The position numbers and the translations under genes were made by a program. Positions 52,145-59,735 of a stretch of 64,000 nucleotides of DNA are shown here, in pieces. The stretch's first letter is position 1. Each line of letters starts with the position of its first letter. The notes below the pieces were generated by a model that worked only from the letters and a program-made list of their open reading frames with translations, made no database searches and was not told the origin of the DNA. The DNA lies in contig WOYW01000006.1 of the NCBI GenBank assembly GCA_011620605.1, positions 1-64,000 of the forward strand, in the 5' to 3' direction. The DNA comes from Bacteroidales bacterium (lineage in GTDB: Bacteria > Bacteroidota > Bacteroidia > Bacteroidales > UBA932).

Positions 52145-52857
52145 AAGAAGCGGTCTTATACCTGATACCGGCTCCGCTGGGAGATACGGATCCCGCTCTG
52201 GTCATTCCGGAAGGGACCATACAGACAGTGAGAAAACTGAATTATTTTGTGGTTGAAGAGCTCAGATCCGCGAGGCGTTATCTGTCATCTTTGGGATTAA
52301 AGGTTCAAACCCTGGAAATGGAATTGTTGAATGAGCATACTACTCCCGGGGAAATGGATCCGCTGCTGGAACCTATGCGAAAAGGTTTTTCCATGGGACT
52401 CATATCCGAAGCGGGGTTACCCGCAGTGGCAGACCCGGGTGCCGGTCTGGTGGCTTTGGCTCACCTAAACGGATTTCAGGTAATTCCCCTTACCGGTCCT
52501 TCATCTTTGATGCTTGCCCTGATGGCCTCGGGACTCAACGGGCAGCAATTTGCATTCCGCGGGTACCTTCCCGTAAAACCGACATTGCGCGATAAAAAGA
52601 TCAGGGAGCTGGAAAGAAACTCGGCAAAGGATCATCAAACGCAGATCTTTATTGAGACACCTTACAGGAACGAGGCCTTGTTCCATGCGCTGGTGGCCTG
52701 TTGCCAGCCCCGGACAAAACTGACCATAGCTGTCAACCTTACAATGCCGGATGCTTATATAGGGACCCGGACTATAGACGAATGGCGAAAAAGAGAACCT
52801 GATATTGAGGGAATTTATAGAAAAAAACCATGTGTATTTTTAATAATGGCTGAATGA
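52141..52857 (+). CDS. RsmI-like SAM-dependent methyltransferase
   Basis: A 238-residue tetrapyrrole-methylase-fold protein. The SAM motif GLISEAGLPAVADPGAG (about 85-102), LTGPSSLMLALMASGLNG and FIETPYRNEALFHAL match the RsmI group, which 2'-O-methylates C1402 of 16S rRNA. The N-terminal LYLIPAPLGDTDPALVIPE is typical of the divergent Bacteroidetes version, so the exact target is less sure. It overlaps mltG and folB by 4 bp each (ATGA). Confidence 0.85.
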   Translation: MKEAVLYLIPAPLGDTDPALVIPEGTIQTVRKLNYFVVEELRSARRYLSSLGLKVQTLEMELLNEHTTPGEMDPLLEPMRKGFSMGLISEAGLPAVADPGAGLVALAHLNGFQVIPLTGPSSLMLALMASGLNGQQFAFRGYLPVKPTLRDKKIRELERNSAKDHQTQIFIETPYRNEALFHALVACCQPRTKLTIAVNLTMPDAYIGTRTIDEWRKREPDIEGIYRKKPCVFLIMAE

Positions 52858-53225
52858 TTATGGCTACCATTGCTTTGCATGATCTGATGTTTTATGCGCA
52901 TCACGGATGTTTTGAAGAGGAGCGTCTTATTGGGACCCGTTTTAAGGTAGACATTGAATTGGTAACCCAGGGATGTAAAGCGGCTTTTACCGACAGTCTT
53001 GAAGATGCGATAGATTATTGCCGTGTCTACGCCCTTGTAGCCCGAGAGATGTCAGTTACGAGTTTGTTGCTGGAACATGTCGCGGGGAGGATCCTTCGAA
53101 GCCTGACGGATGCTTTTCCCGTCCGGGAATGTACGGTTACGGTTTCAAAACTGGCACCTTCACTGGGAGGTGAAGTGGGGCGGGCTTCCGTTACGCTCAC
53201 CCAAAAGGACTTGGAGCATGACTGA
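52854..53225 (+). CDS. folB: Dihydroneopterin aldolase
   Basis: A 123-residue FolB-type enzyme of folate synthesis that splits dihydroneopterin into hydroxymethyl-dihydropterin and glycolaldehyde. The N-terminal LHDLMFYAHHGCFEEER and later DAIDYCRVYALVAREM carry the expected Tyr, Glu and Lys neighbourhood; VSKLAPSLGG contains the catalytic Lys. The start (ATG 52854) overlaps the methyltransferase stop; ATG 52860 is an alternative. mtaB begins 8 bp before its stop. Confidence 0.9.
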   Translation: MIMATIALHDLMFYAHHGCFEEERLIGTRFKVDIELVTQGCKAAFTDSLEDAIDYCRVYALVAREMSVTSLLLEHVAGRILRSLTDAFPVRECTVTVSKLAPSLGGEVGRASVTLTQKDLEHD

Positions 53226-54486
53226 AAAAAAGACCTTTTCCGTTATCACCTTTGGCTGTAAACTGAATTATGCAGAAAGCGCGACCATTGCCCGCGATTT
53301 TTTGCAACAGGGTTATGAAAAAGTCAGTCCGTCCAGGAAAGCGGATGTATACCTGATAAATACCTGCTCGGTTACCGAACATGCCGACAAAAAAAGCCGC
53401 CAGGCTATACGTAAAGTTCTAAGGATCAATCCGTGTGCCCGTGTCTTGGTCACCGGATGTTCCGCCCAGCTAAGACCCGATAAACTGATGAACATTGCTG
53501 GAGTTACGGCTTTGTTCGGCACAGGTTACCGGGATCGGATCGTTCCTTTGGCCGGAGATCCGGAAGCCGGGAAAGTGATCCTGAGCCCGAGTCAGACGGA
53601 GGCGGGATTTTTCTGCGCCTACTCGGCAGGAGAAGATATGCGCGACAGAACACGGTCCTTTTTAAAAGTTCAGGACGGATGTGATTACCACTGTACTTAC
53701 TGTACCGTTCCCCTGGCCAGGGGCAGAAGCCGTAACATTCCAATAGCCGATGCTGTCCGCCAGGCAAGGGAAATTGCATCCAAAGGTGTCAAAGAGATCG
53801 TCTTGACAGGAGTAAATACCGGGGATTTCGGAAAAACCACCGGAGAGTCTTTTTCCGATCTGCTGGATGCATTAGCAAACGTTCAGGGAATTTACAGGTA
53901 CAGGATCTCTTCCATAGAACCGAATCTTTTGACAGATGATATTATTGAAAAAATAGCTAAAGGGAAACCCTTTCTGCCTCATTTTCACATACCCCTGCAG
54001 AGTGGAAGTGACCCGGTCCTGAAAAAAATGGGAAGACGTTACAATGTTGCCTTGTTTGCCGGTAAGATGAAACAGATCCATTCCCTGATGCCGCATGCAT
54101 TTGTTGGGATAGACGTGATAGCCGGTTTTCCCGGAGAGAGTGAGCAGGATTTTAACGATACTTACAATTTGCTAAAGGATCTCAGGCCGTCGTATTTACA
54201 TGTATTCCCGTTTTCTGTCAGACCCTGGACCCGTGCCGCCTCTTTTCCGGTAAGTGAGCGGATCCGGGATGGGGTCATAACCGAAAGGGCACATAAACTG
54301 GGTGAATTGTCCGAAGAACTGCACCGGGAATTTATTCTTGCCAACCGGGGCAGAAAAGAAGAAGTTTTGTTCGAAGGAAAGACCAGGGACGGCAAGATGC
54401 AAGGTTATACAAGAAATTACATCAAGGTTGAAAGACCTTACGAACGTTCCCTGATCAACCGGGTGACGGAAATAGTATTGGATTGA
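53218..54486 (+). CDS. mtaB: tRNA t6A37 methylthiotransferase MtaB
   Basis: A 422-residue radical SAM methylthiotransferase that adds the methylthio group to t6A37. The N-terminal UPF0004 domain has three cluster cysteines, in TFGCKLNYAES, NTCSVTEHADKKS and VTGCSAQ; the radical SAM cluster is CDYHCTYCTVPLARG, with GVNTGDFG downstream. A C-terminal TRAM-like domain (KMQGYTRNYIKV) binds tRNA. I chose ATG 53218, overlapping folB, over an upstream start in another gene. The length is normal. Confidence 0.93.
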   Translation: MTEKKTFSVITFGCKLNYAESATIARDFLQQGYEKVSPSRKADVYLINTCSVTEHADKKSRQAIRKVLRINPCARVLVTGCSAQLRPDKLMNIAGVTALFGTGYRDRIVPLAGDPEAGKVILSPSQTEAGFFCAYSAGEDMRDRTRSFLKVQDGCDYHCTYCTVPLARGRSRNIPIADAVRQAREIASKGVKEIVLTGVNTGDFGKTTGESFSDLLDALANVQGIYRYRISSIEPNLLTDDIIEKIAKGKPFLPHFHIPLQSGSDPVLKKMGRRYNVALFAGKMKQIHSLMPHAFVGIDVIAGFPGESEQDFNDTYNLLKDLRPSYLHVFPFSVRPWTRAASFPVSERIRDGVITERAHKLGELSEELHREFILANRGRKEEVLFEGKTRDGKMQGYTRNYIKVERPYERSLINRVTEIVLD

Positions 54487-54488
54487 TT

Positions 54489-55040
54489 ATGTACTGGGAT
54501 CTGTTTAAGGTATTTTTCAGGATCGGCGCCTTTACCATAGGCGGCGGACTGGCTATGTTGCCTTTGATTGAAGCCGATGTGGTGAACAAGAAAAAATGGA
54601 TCTCCAAAGAGGATTTTACAGATATGTTAGCCGTAACACAGACACTTCCCGGTGTTATAGCCGTCAACATTGCCGTAGCTGTCGGTTACCGGCTTAAAGG
54701 ATTGATGGGAGCATTGATAGCCGTTGCCGGAGCTGTGATCGCTCCTTTTTTTGCTATCTTGGCACTTGCCCTGTTTTTCAAAAATTTCCAGGATAACCCG
54801 GTCATAGAACGTATTTTTTTAGGGATGCGGCCTGTAGTGGTGGCCCTTATTGCAGTACCCGTGATCACTACCATGCGGACTGTAGGGCTGACTGTCGTGA
54901 CTGGTTTTATTGCGGGATCATCGGCCTTGTTGATCTGGCTTTTTGGCGTTTCACCCGTATGGGTGATCCTGGCAGCGGGCCTGGGAGGGTATTTCTGGTA
55001 CCGGATCGATAAATACCGGAAAAGGAGGGATGGCGTATGA
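54489..55040 (+). CDS. Chromate transporter, first half-subunit
   Basis: A 183-residue CHR-domain protein with about five membrane segments. The signatures FRIGAFTIGGGLAMLPLIE (N-terminus) and LPGVIAVNIAVAVGYRL (about 60-76) are present. In many bacteria two such halves are encoded by adjacent genes and together form one ChrA-like carrier of chromate or, more usually, an unknown anion. ATG 54489 is preferred to a TTG at 54483. Its stop overlaps the second half by 4 bp (ATGA). Confidence 0.88.
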   Translation: MYWDLFKVFFRIGAFTIGGGLAMLPLIEADVVNKKKWISKEDFTDMLAVTQTLPGVIAVNIAVAVGYRLKGLMGALIAVAGAVIAPFFAILALALFFKNFQDNPVIERIFLGMRPVVVALIAVPVITTMRTVGLTVVTGFIAGSSALLIWLFGVSPVWVILAAGLGGYFWYRIDKYRKRRDGV

Positions 55041-55564
55041 TCTATTTGCAATTGTTTTTGACTTTTCTAAAGATCGGACTCTTTTGTTTTGGAGGCGGCT
55101 ATGCCATGTTGTCCCTTATCCAGGACGAAGTGGTGGATCATCACGGCTGGCTTACCATGCAGGAGTTCTCGGATATAGTGGCCGTGTCCCAGATGACTCC
55201 CGGGCCAATAGGCATTAACACAGCAACTTATGTGGGGTTTGCCTCGTCCGGGGGTAACATACTTGGATCCGTAATGGCTACGTTGGCACTGATTCTCCCT
55301 TCGGTAGTGCTGATGATCATAGTAAGCCGTTTTGTTATCAAATACAGGGAGAATCAGACGCTACAGTGGATTTTCCGCACCATTCGTCCGGTTGTGGTTG
55401 GACTTATTGCATCGGCCGTCCTGGTTATGGCTACCCCTGATAATTTTGTGGATTACCGAAGTTTTTTGTTATTCTCACTGGCTTTTCTGGCTGCTTACTT
55501 TTACAAAGTGCATCCTATACTGCTGATGTTTCTGGGTGGTGTGTTAGGTTTTTTAATGTACTGA
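55037..55564 (+). CDS. Chromate transporter, second half-subunit
   Basis: A 175-residue CHR-domain protein with about five membrane segments. LKIGLFCFGGGYAMLSLIQ and MTPGPIGINTATYVGF give the family signatures; the second half is complementary to the first (the two halves have antiparallel-type differences in their conserved loops). The two genes overlap by 4 bp, so a heterodimer is expected. Physiological substrate unknown; the gene name does not mean the organism handles chromate. Confidence 0.88.
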   Translation: MIYLQLFLTFLKIGLFCFGGGYAMLSLIQDEVVDHHGWLTMQEFSDIVAVSQMTPGPIGINTATYVGFASSGGNILGSVMATLALILPSVVLMIIVSRFVIKYRENQTLQWIFRTIRPVVVGLIASAVLVMATPDNFVDYRSFLLFSLAFLAAYFYKVHPILLMFLGGVLGFLMY

Positions 55565-55598
55565 CAGCCGGCATAACAACCACTCGCTATTTTTTCTG

Positions 55599-55606
55599 TA
55601 AATTTG
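55599..55606 (+). promoter_or_regulatory. -7 box of uvrB
   Basis: TAAATTTG matches TAnnTTTG exactly, 19 bases before the uvrB ATG. It separates the DNA-repair/ppGpp block from the chromate-transporter genes. I see no LexA-type palindrome in the 61-bp spacer. Confidence 0.6.
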
Positions 55607-55625
55607 TCATCCGGATATTTTTCCT

Positions 55626-57617
55626 ATGCAATTCAGACTTAAAGCACCATATAAGCCTACGGGGGATCAGCCGCAGGCAATAGACCAGTTGAGTACTCTC
55701 TTCAGAGAAGGCACCGGGGCTGTTGTTTTGCTTGGGGTGACAGGCTCCGGCAAAACGTTTACCATGGCTAATGTGGTGGAGCAATTGCAAAAGCCGACTC
55801 TTGTCATCAGTCATAACAAAACCCTGGCAGCGCAGTTGTATTCGGAATTTAAAAACTTTTTTCCGGACAATGCCGTGGAATATTTTGTTTCCTATTACGA
55901 CTATTACCAACCGGAAGCATATCTTCCCGTAACCGATGTATACATTGAAAAAGATCTGAGCATAAATGACGAAATAGAGAAACTCCGGTTGAGCACTTCT
56001 TCTGCCCTTCTGAGCGGCAGAAGGGATGTGCTTGTCGTTTCCAGTGTTTCTTGCCTCTACGGGATAGGGAATCCGGACGATTTTCATTCCAATACCATAA
56101 CCCTGAAAACAGGTCAGGCACAAGATTTCAACCAGTTGTTATACAAACTGGTGGATGCATTGTACTCCCGGAATGAAAACGAATTTAAAAGAGGCACTTT
56201 CAGGGTCAGGGGAGATGTAATAGATGTATACCTTGCATACGATGATATAGCATGTCGGATCGCCTTTTGGGGCGATACGATAGAATCCATTGAACGTTTT
56301 GATCCGGTAACGGGAGGAATTCTGGAAAGGATCGAAGGAATTGCTATTTATCCGGCCAGCGCCTTTGTGACTACAAAAGCAAGAAAGGAAAAAGCCATCA
56401 AAAGTATCCAGGATGATCTTACAGAACGAGTCGCATATCTGAAGGATGTGGGAAAACACCTGGAAGCAAACCGTTTATTACAACGTGTGGAATTTGATAT
56501 TGAAATGATTCGTGAACTGGGATATTGTTCGGGTATAGAGAATTATTCCAGGTATTTTGACGGAAGACAACCCGGAACCAGGCCTTTTTGCCTGCTGGAT
56601 TATTTTGCCGATGACTTTCTTACCATTATTGACGAAAGTCATGTTACCCTGCCCCAGATAAGGGCTATGTATGGGGGCGACCGTTCCCGTAAGCAGGTAC
56701 TTATTGAATATGGTTTCCGCCTGCCTGCCGCTGCGGACAACCGGCCCCTGACATTTGAAGAATTTGACAGCGTCATAGGACAGCGTCTTTATGTTTCAGC
56801 TACCCCGGCAGATTATGAACTGGAAAATTCCGGTGGGTTGATAGTAGAGCAGGTAGTACGGCCCACAGGTCTTTTGGATCCGCCAGTGGAAGTAAGGAAG
56901 ACCGAAGGGCAGATAGATGACCTGATAGAAGAGATCAGGATACGTGCATCCAAAGACCAGCGGGTTTTGGTAACGACACTAACCAAACGCATGGCCGAAG
57001 AATTGCATAAATTTTTACTGAAGATACAGATCCGTTGTACTTATATACATTCAGATGTAGAAACGTTGGAAAGAATTAAGATACTGGAGGAATTTCAGAA
57101 AGGATATTATGATGTGCTCATAGGTGTCAACCTTTTGCGCGAAGGGCTGGATCTTCCCCAGGTATCATTGGTCGCCATACTTGATGCTGACAAGGAAGGA
57201 TTCCTGCGTTCTGAAAGATCCCTGACACAGACAGCCGGTAGGGCGGCGCGTAATGTAGACGGACGGGTAATTATGTACGCAGACCGTATAACGGATTCAA
57301 TGGCCAGAACAATCCGGGAAACGGAAAGAAGACGCAAAAAACAGATCCTGTATAACCTGGAAAACGGAATAACACCTACACAAATAGCCGTTAACGTAAG
57401 AGATACGCTCAGGCAGGGCGGTGTATACCCGGCCCGGCAGGATACATTATCCCTGGTTGCGGAAGATCCTGTAACCCGTTCCATGACACCACAACAATTG
57501 CAAAAAGCAATAGCTGTGGCAAAACAAAGAATGGAGGAAGCTGCTACCAGACTCGATTTTATAACCGCTGCCGGATTCAGGGATGAAATGTACGCACTTG
57601 AAAAGCTTCTTAAATGA
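55626..57617 (+). CDS. uvrB: UvrABC system protein B
   Basis: A 663-residue helicase-like damage-verification subunit. Walker A is GVTGSGKTFTMANVV (about residues 38-52), the beta-hairpin YYDYYQPEAYLP (about 92-103), the DEAH-type box TIIDESHVTLPQ, and motif VI QTAGRAARNVDGRV. A C-terminal UVR motif (ATRLDFITAAGFRDEMYALEKL region, given by location 640-660) contacts UvrC. The length is standard. The stop overlaps the start of the RelA/SpoT gene by 4 bp. Confidence 0.96.
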   Translation: MQFRLKAPYKPTGDQPQAIDQLSTLFREGTGAVVLLGVTGSGKTFTMANVVEQLQKPTLVISHNKTLAAQLYSEFKNFFPDNAVEYFVSYYDYYQPEAYLPVTDVYIEKDLSINDEIEKLRLSTSSALLSGRRDVLVVSSVSCLYGIGNPDDFHSNTITLKTGQAQDFNQLLYKLVDALYSRNENEFKRGTFRVRGDVIDVYLAYDDIACRIAFWGDTIESIERFDPVTGGILERIEGIAIYPASAFVTTKARKEKAIKSIQDDLTERVAYLKDVGKHLEANRLLQRVEFDIEMIRELGYCSGIENYSRYFDGRQPGTRPFCLLDYFADDFLTIIDESHVTLPQIRAMYGGDRSRKQVLIEYGFRLPAAADNRPLTFEEFDSVIGQRLYVSATPADYELENSGGLIVEQVVRPTGLLDPPVEVRKTEGQIDDLIEEIRIRASKDQRVLVTTLTKRMAEELHKFLLKIQIRCTYIHSDVETLERIKILEEFQKGYYDVLIGVNLLREGLDLPQVSLVAILDADKEGFLRSERSLTQTAGRAARNVDGRVIMYADRITDSMARTIRETERRRKKQILYNLENGITPTQIAVNVRDTLRQGGVYPARQDTLSLVAEDPVTRSMTPQQLQKAIAVAKQRMEEAATRLDFITAAGFRDEMYALEKLLK

Positions 57618-59731
57618 ACACGCAGGATAATTCTCAGATGATCGCCCTTGCCAAAGCATATGCAGGGGAAAAGCTGGACGGCCTTAAACGAGGTAACGGA
57701 CAGCCGTTCATGACCCATGTGGATGCAGTGGCCCAGATCGTTAAAAATGAAATAGGTCTGACACGGGAAGCCATCGCAACCGTATACCTGCATGAAGCCA
57801 GCCGTAAGAATCCGGAGTTTCTGGATGAAATTGGAAGGGAATTTGGCAGTGATATAGGCCTAATGGTTAGCGGGCTGAATAAAATATCGACCATCAATCC
57901 AAAGGAGACCCGTTTGCAGGCAGACAATTACCGGAAACTGATCATTTCCTACTCGGCCGATCCCCGTGTAACACTCATTAAACTGGCAGACAGGCTGGAA
58001 GTAATGCGTTCATTGACGGAATGTTTTCCCCGGAGCGAACACATAAAAAAAGCAACGGAAACGCTGATGTTGTATGCTCCCCTGGCACACCAGCTGGGAC
58101 TGTACAGAATCAAAAGCGAATTGGAAGACCTTTCGTTCAGGATCATACAACCGGAAGAATACCGCCTTATAACAAACAACCTGAGGGCTACAGAGAGTGA
58201 GAGAAAGGCCCAGATAGCCAGGTTTGTAGGGCCTCTTGAAAAAGAACTGAAAACGGCAGGCATCCGGTACGACCTGAAAAGCCGTACAAAAGCCGCTTAT
58301 TCAATATGGGGTAAAATGCAGGCACAGCAGGTAGGTGTAGATGAAGTCTACGATATTCTTGCCATACGGTTCATAATTGACATTCCCGTAGAGCGCGAAG
58401 AAGAAGTCTGCTGGCAGGTATATTCTCTGGTCACCCAGATCTACGAACCCATCCCTGAACGCATGAGAGACTGGATAACCGTTCCAAAATCAAGCGGATA
58501 CGAATCCCTGCACATAACGGTTCGTACCCCTGACAACTGGGTAGTGGAAGTCCAGATCCGCAGCCGGCGGATGGATATGGTTGCCGAGTATGGGGTTGCT
58601 GCCCACTGGGCATACAAGGGCATGCGAAACGAAGAAGTCCTGAACGACTGGCTGGGGAATGTGAGAAAACGGTTGCAGAATCCCGGAGATGAATTGAGAT
58701 CCGGTGAAGATGCCGACATCTTTAAACCAAATGAGGTTTATGTATTCACTCCTGCCGGAGATCTCAGACGATTGCCGGCCGGGGCAACTGTTCTGGATTT
58801 TGCTTTCGAGATCCATACCAAAGTGGGACTTAAATGCACAGGAGGCAGGGTGAACGGCAAAATGTCCCAGGTACGGGACATCCTCAGGACCGGTGATGTG
58901 GTTGAGATCCTTACTGCAAAAAACCAGAAACCTTCCCGGGACTGGCTGAATTTTGTGGTTTCCGGAAAAGCCAAAAACAAGATCCGGCAGAAGCTTCGTG
59001 AAGAAGCCGGGATCCAGGATGCTGCAGGAAGGGAGATCCTGGAAAGAAGGCTGAAAAACTGGAAAAAAGAATTGACCCCGGATGATATTGCCCGCCTGAT
59101 GAAAAAGTTCAGGATCAAACAAATAAGCGATTTTTACGCGGCAATAGCACGGGAAGATATTGCCCTTCAAGAGATTAAAGCGTTCTTGATGCAGGATGAG
59201 AGCGCGAAAGAAGACAAGCCTTCAAAAATATCTGCTCATACCGTTGCAACAGAAAAAGAAGAAGACCATAGCCGTTACGGGGAAGGAGACTATCTGGTTA
59301 TTGATGATTCTTTTGGAAGGATCAAATACAAACTGGCCAAATGCTGCAACCCGGTGATAGGGGACCCCGTATTTGGTTTTGTGTCCATAAAAGAAGGAAT
59401 AAAGATCCACAGGATGAGTTGTCCCAATGCCGCCCGTTTGATGGAACAATACCCGTACAGAATACAGAAGGTAAGATGGCGCAACAAAGTGGCATCTGCG
59501 GTTTTCCAGGTGGGTGTAAGGGTAACGGCTTATGAAGAGATCGGACTGGCAGGTGAAATTGGGGAAGTGATGAAAAATCTTTCCCTGAATATGAGAAGTT
59601 ATACGTTTTCCGGACACGGCGGAAAAATTGTGGGAAGGTTGCAGGTAGCGGTAAATTCGAACAAGCAGGTTGATTTGCTGTTGTTCCATCTACGAAAGAT
59701 CAGGGGAATCATTAAGGCGGTAAGGGAATGA
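57614..59731 (+). CDS. RelA/SpoT family (p)ppGpp synthetase with degenerate hydrolase domain
   Basis: A 705-residue RSH protein: HD domain (about 30-150), synthetase domain (about 190-360), TGS (about 365-430), and a C-terminal ACT/RRM region. Synthetase residues appear intact (YDILAIRFIIDIP; SGYESLHITVRTPDN; VEVQIRSRRMDMVAEYG). The hydrolase site is changed: the His-Asp pair reads LHEAS, the following Glu-Asp motif is absent (ASRKNPE), and the DRLHN motif reads DRLEV. So it should make but not degrade (p)ppGpp, like RelA. It lies between uvrB and uvrA, both within 5 bp. Confidence 0.9.
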   Translation: MNTQDNSQMIALAKAYAGEKLDGLKRGNGQPFMTHVDAVAQIVKNEIGLTREAIATVYLHEASRKNPEFLDEIGREFGSDIGLMVSGLNKISTINPKETRLQADNYRKLIISYSADPRVTLIKLADRLEVMRSLTECFPRSEHIKKATETLMLYAPLAHQLGLYRIKSELEDLSFRIIQPEEYRLITNNLRATESERKAQIARFVGPLEKELKTAGIRYDLKSRTKAAYSIWGKMQAQQVGVDEVYDILAIRFIIDIPVEREEEVCWQVYSLVTQIYEPIPERMRDWITVPKSSGYESLHITVRTPDNWVVEVQIRSRRMDMVAEYGVAAHWAYKGMRNEEVLNDWLGNVRKRLQNPGDELRSGEDADIFKPNEVYVFTPAGDLRRLPAGATVLDFAFEIHTKVGLKCTGGRVNGKMSQVRDILRTGDVVEILTAKNQKPSRDWLNFVVSGKAKNKIRQKLREEAGIQDAAGREILERRLKNWKKELTPDDIARLMKKFRIKQISDFYAAIAREDIALQEIKAFLMQDESAKEDKPSKISAHTVATEKEEDHSRYGEGDYLVIDDSFGRIKYKLAKCCNPVIGDPVFGFVSIKEGIKIHRMSCPNAARLMEQYPYRIQKVRWRNKVASAVFQVGVRVTAYEEIGLAGEIGEVMKNLSLNMRSYTFSGHGGKIVGRLQVAVNSNKQVDLLLFHLRKIRGIIKAVRE

Positions 59732-59735
59732 TATT

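Noticed and set aside
54489-55564. Single bidomain ChrA gene broken by a frameshift
   Set aside because: Each half has its own start with an ATGA overlap and both signatures are complete; two-gene chromate transporters are common.
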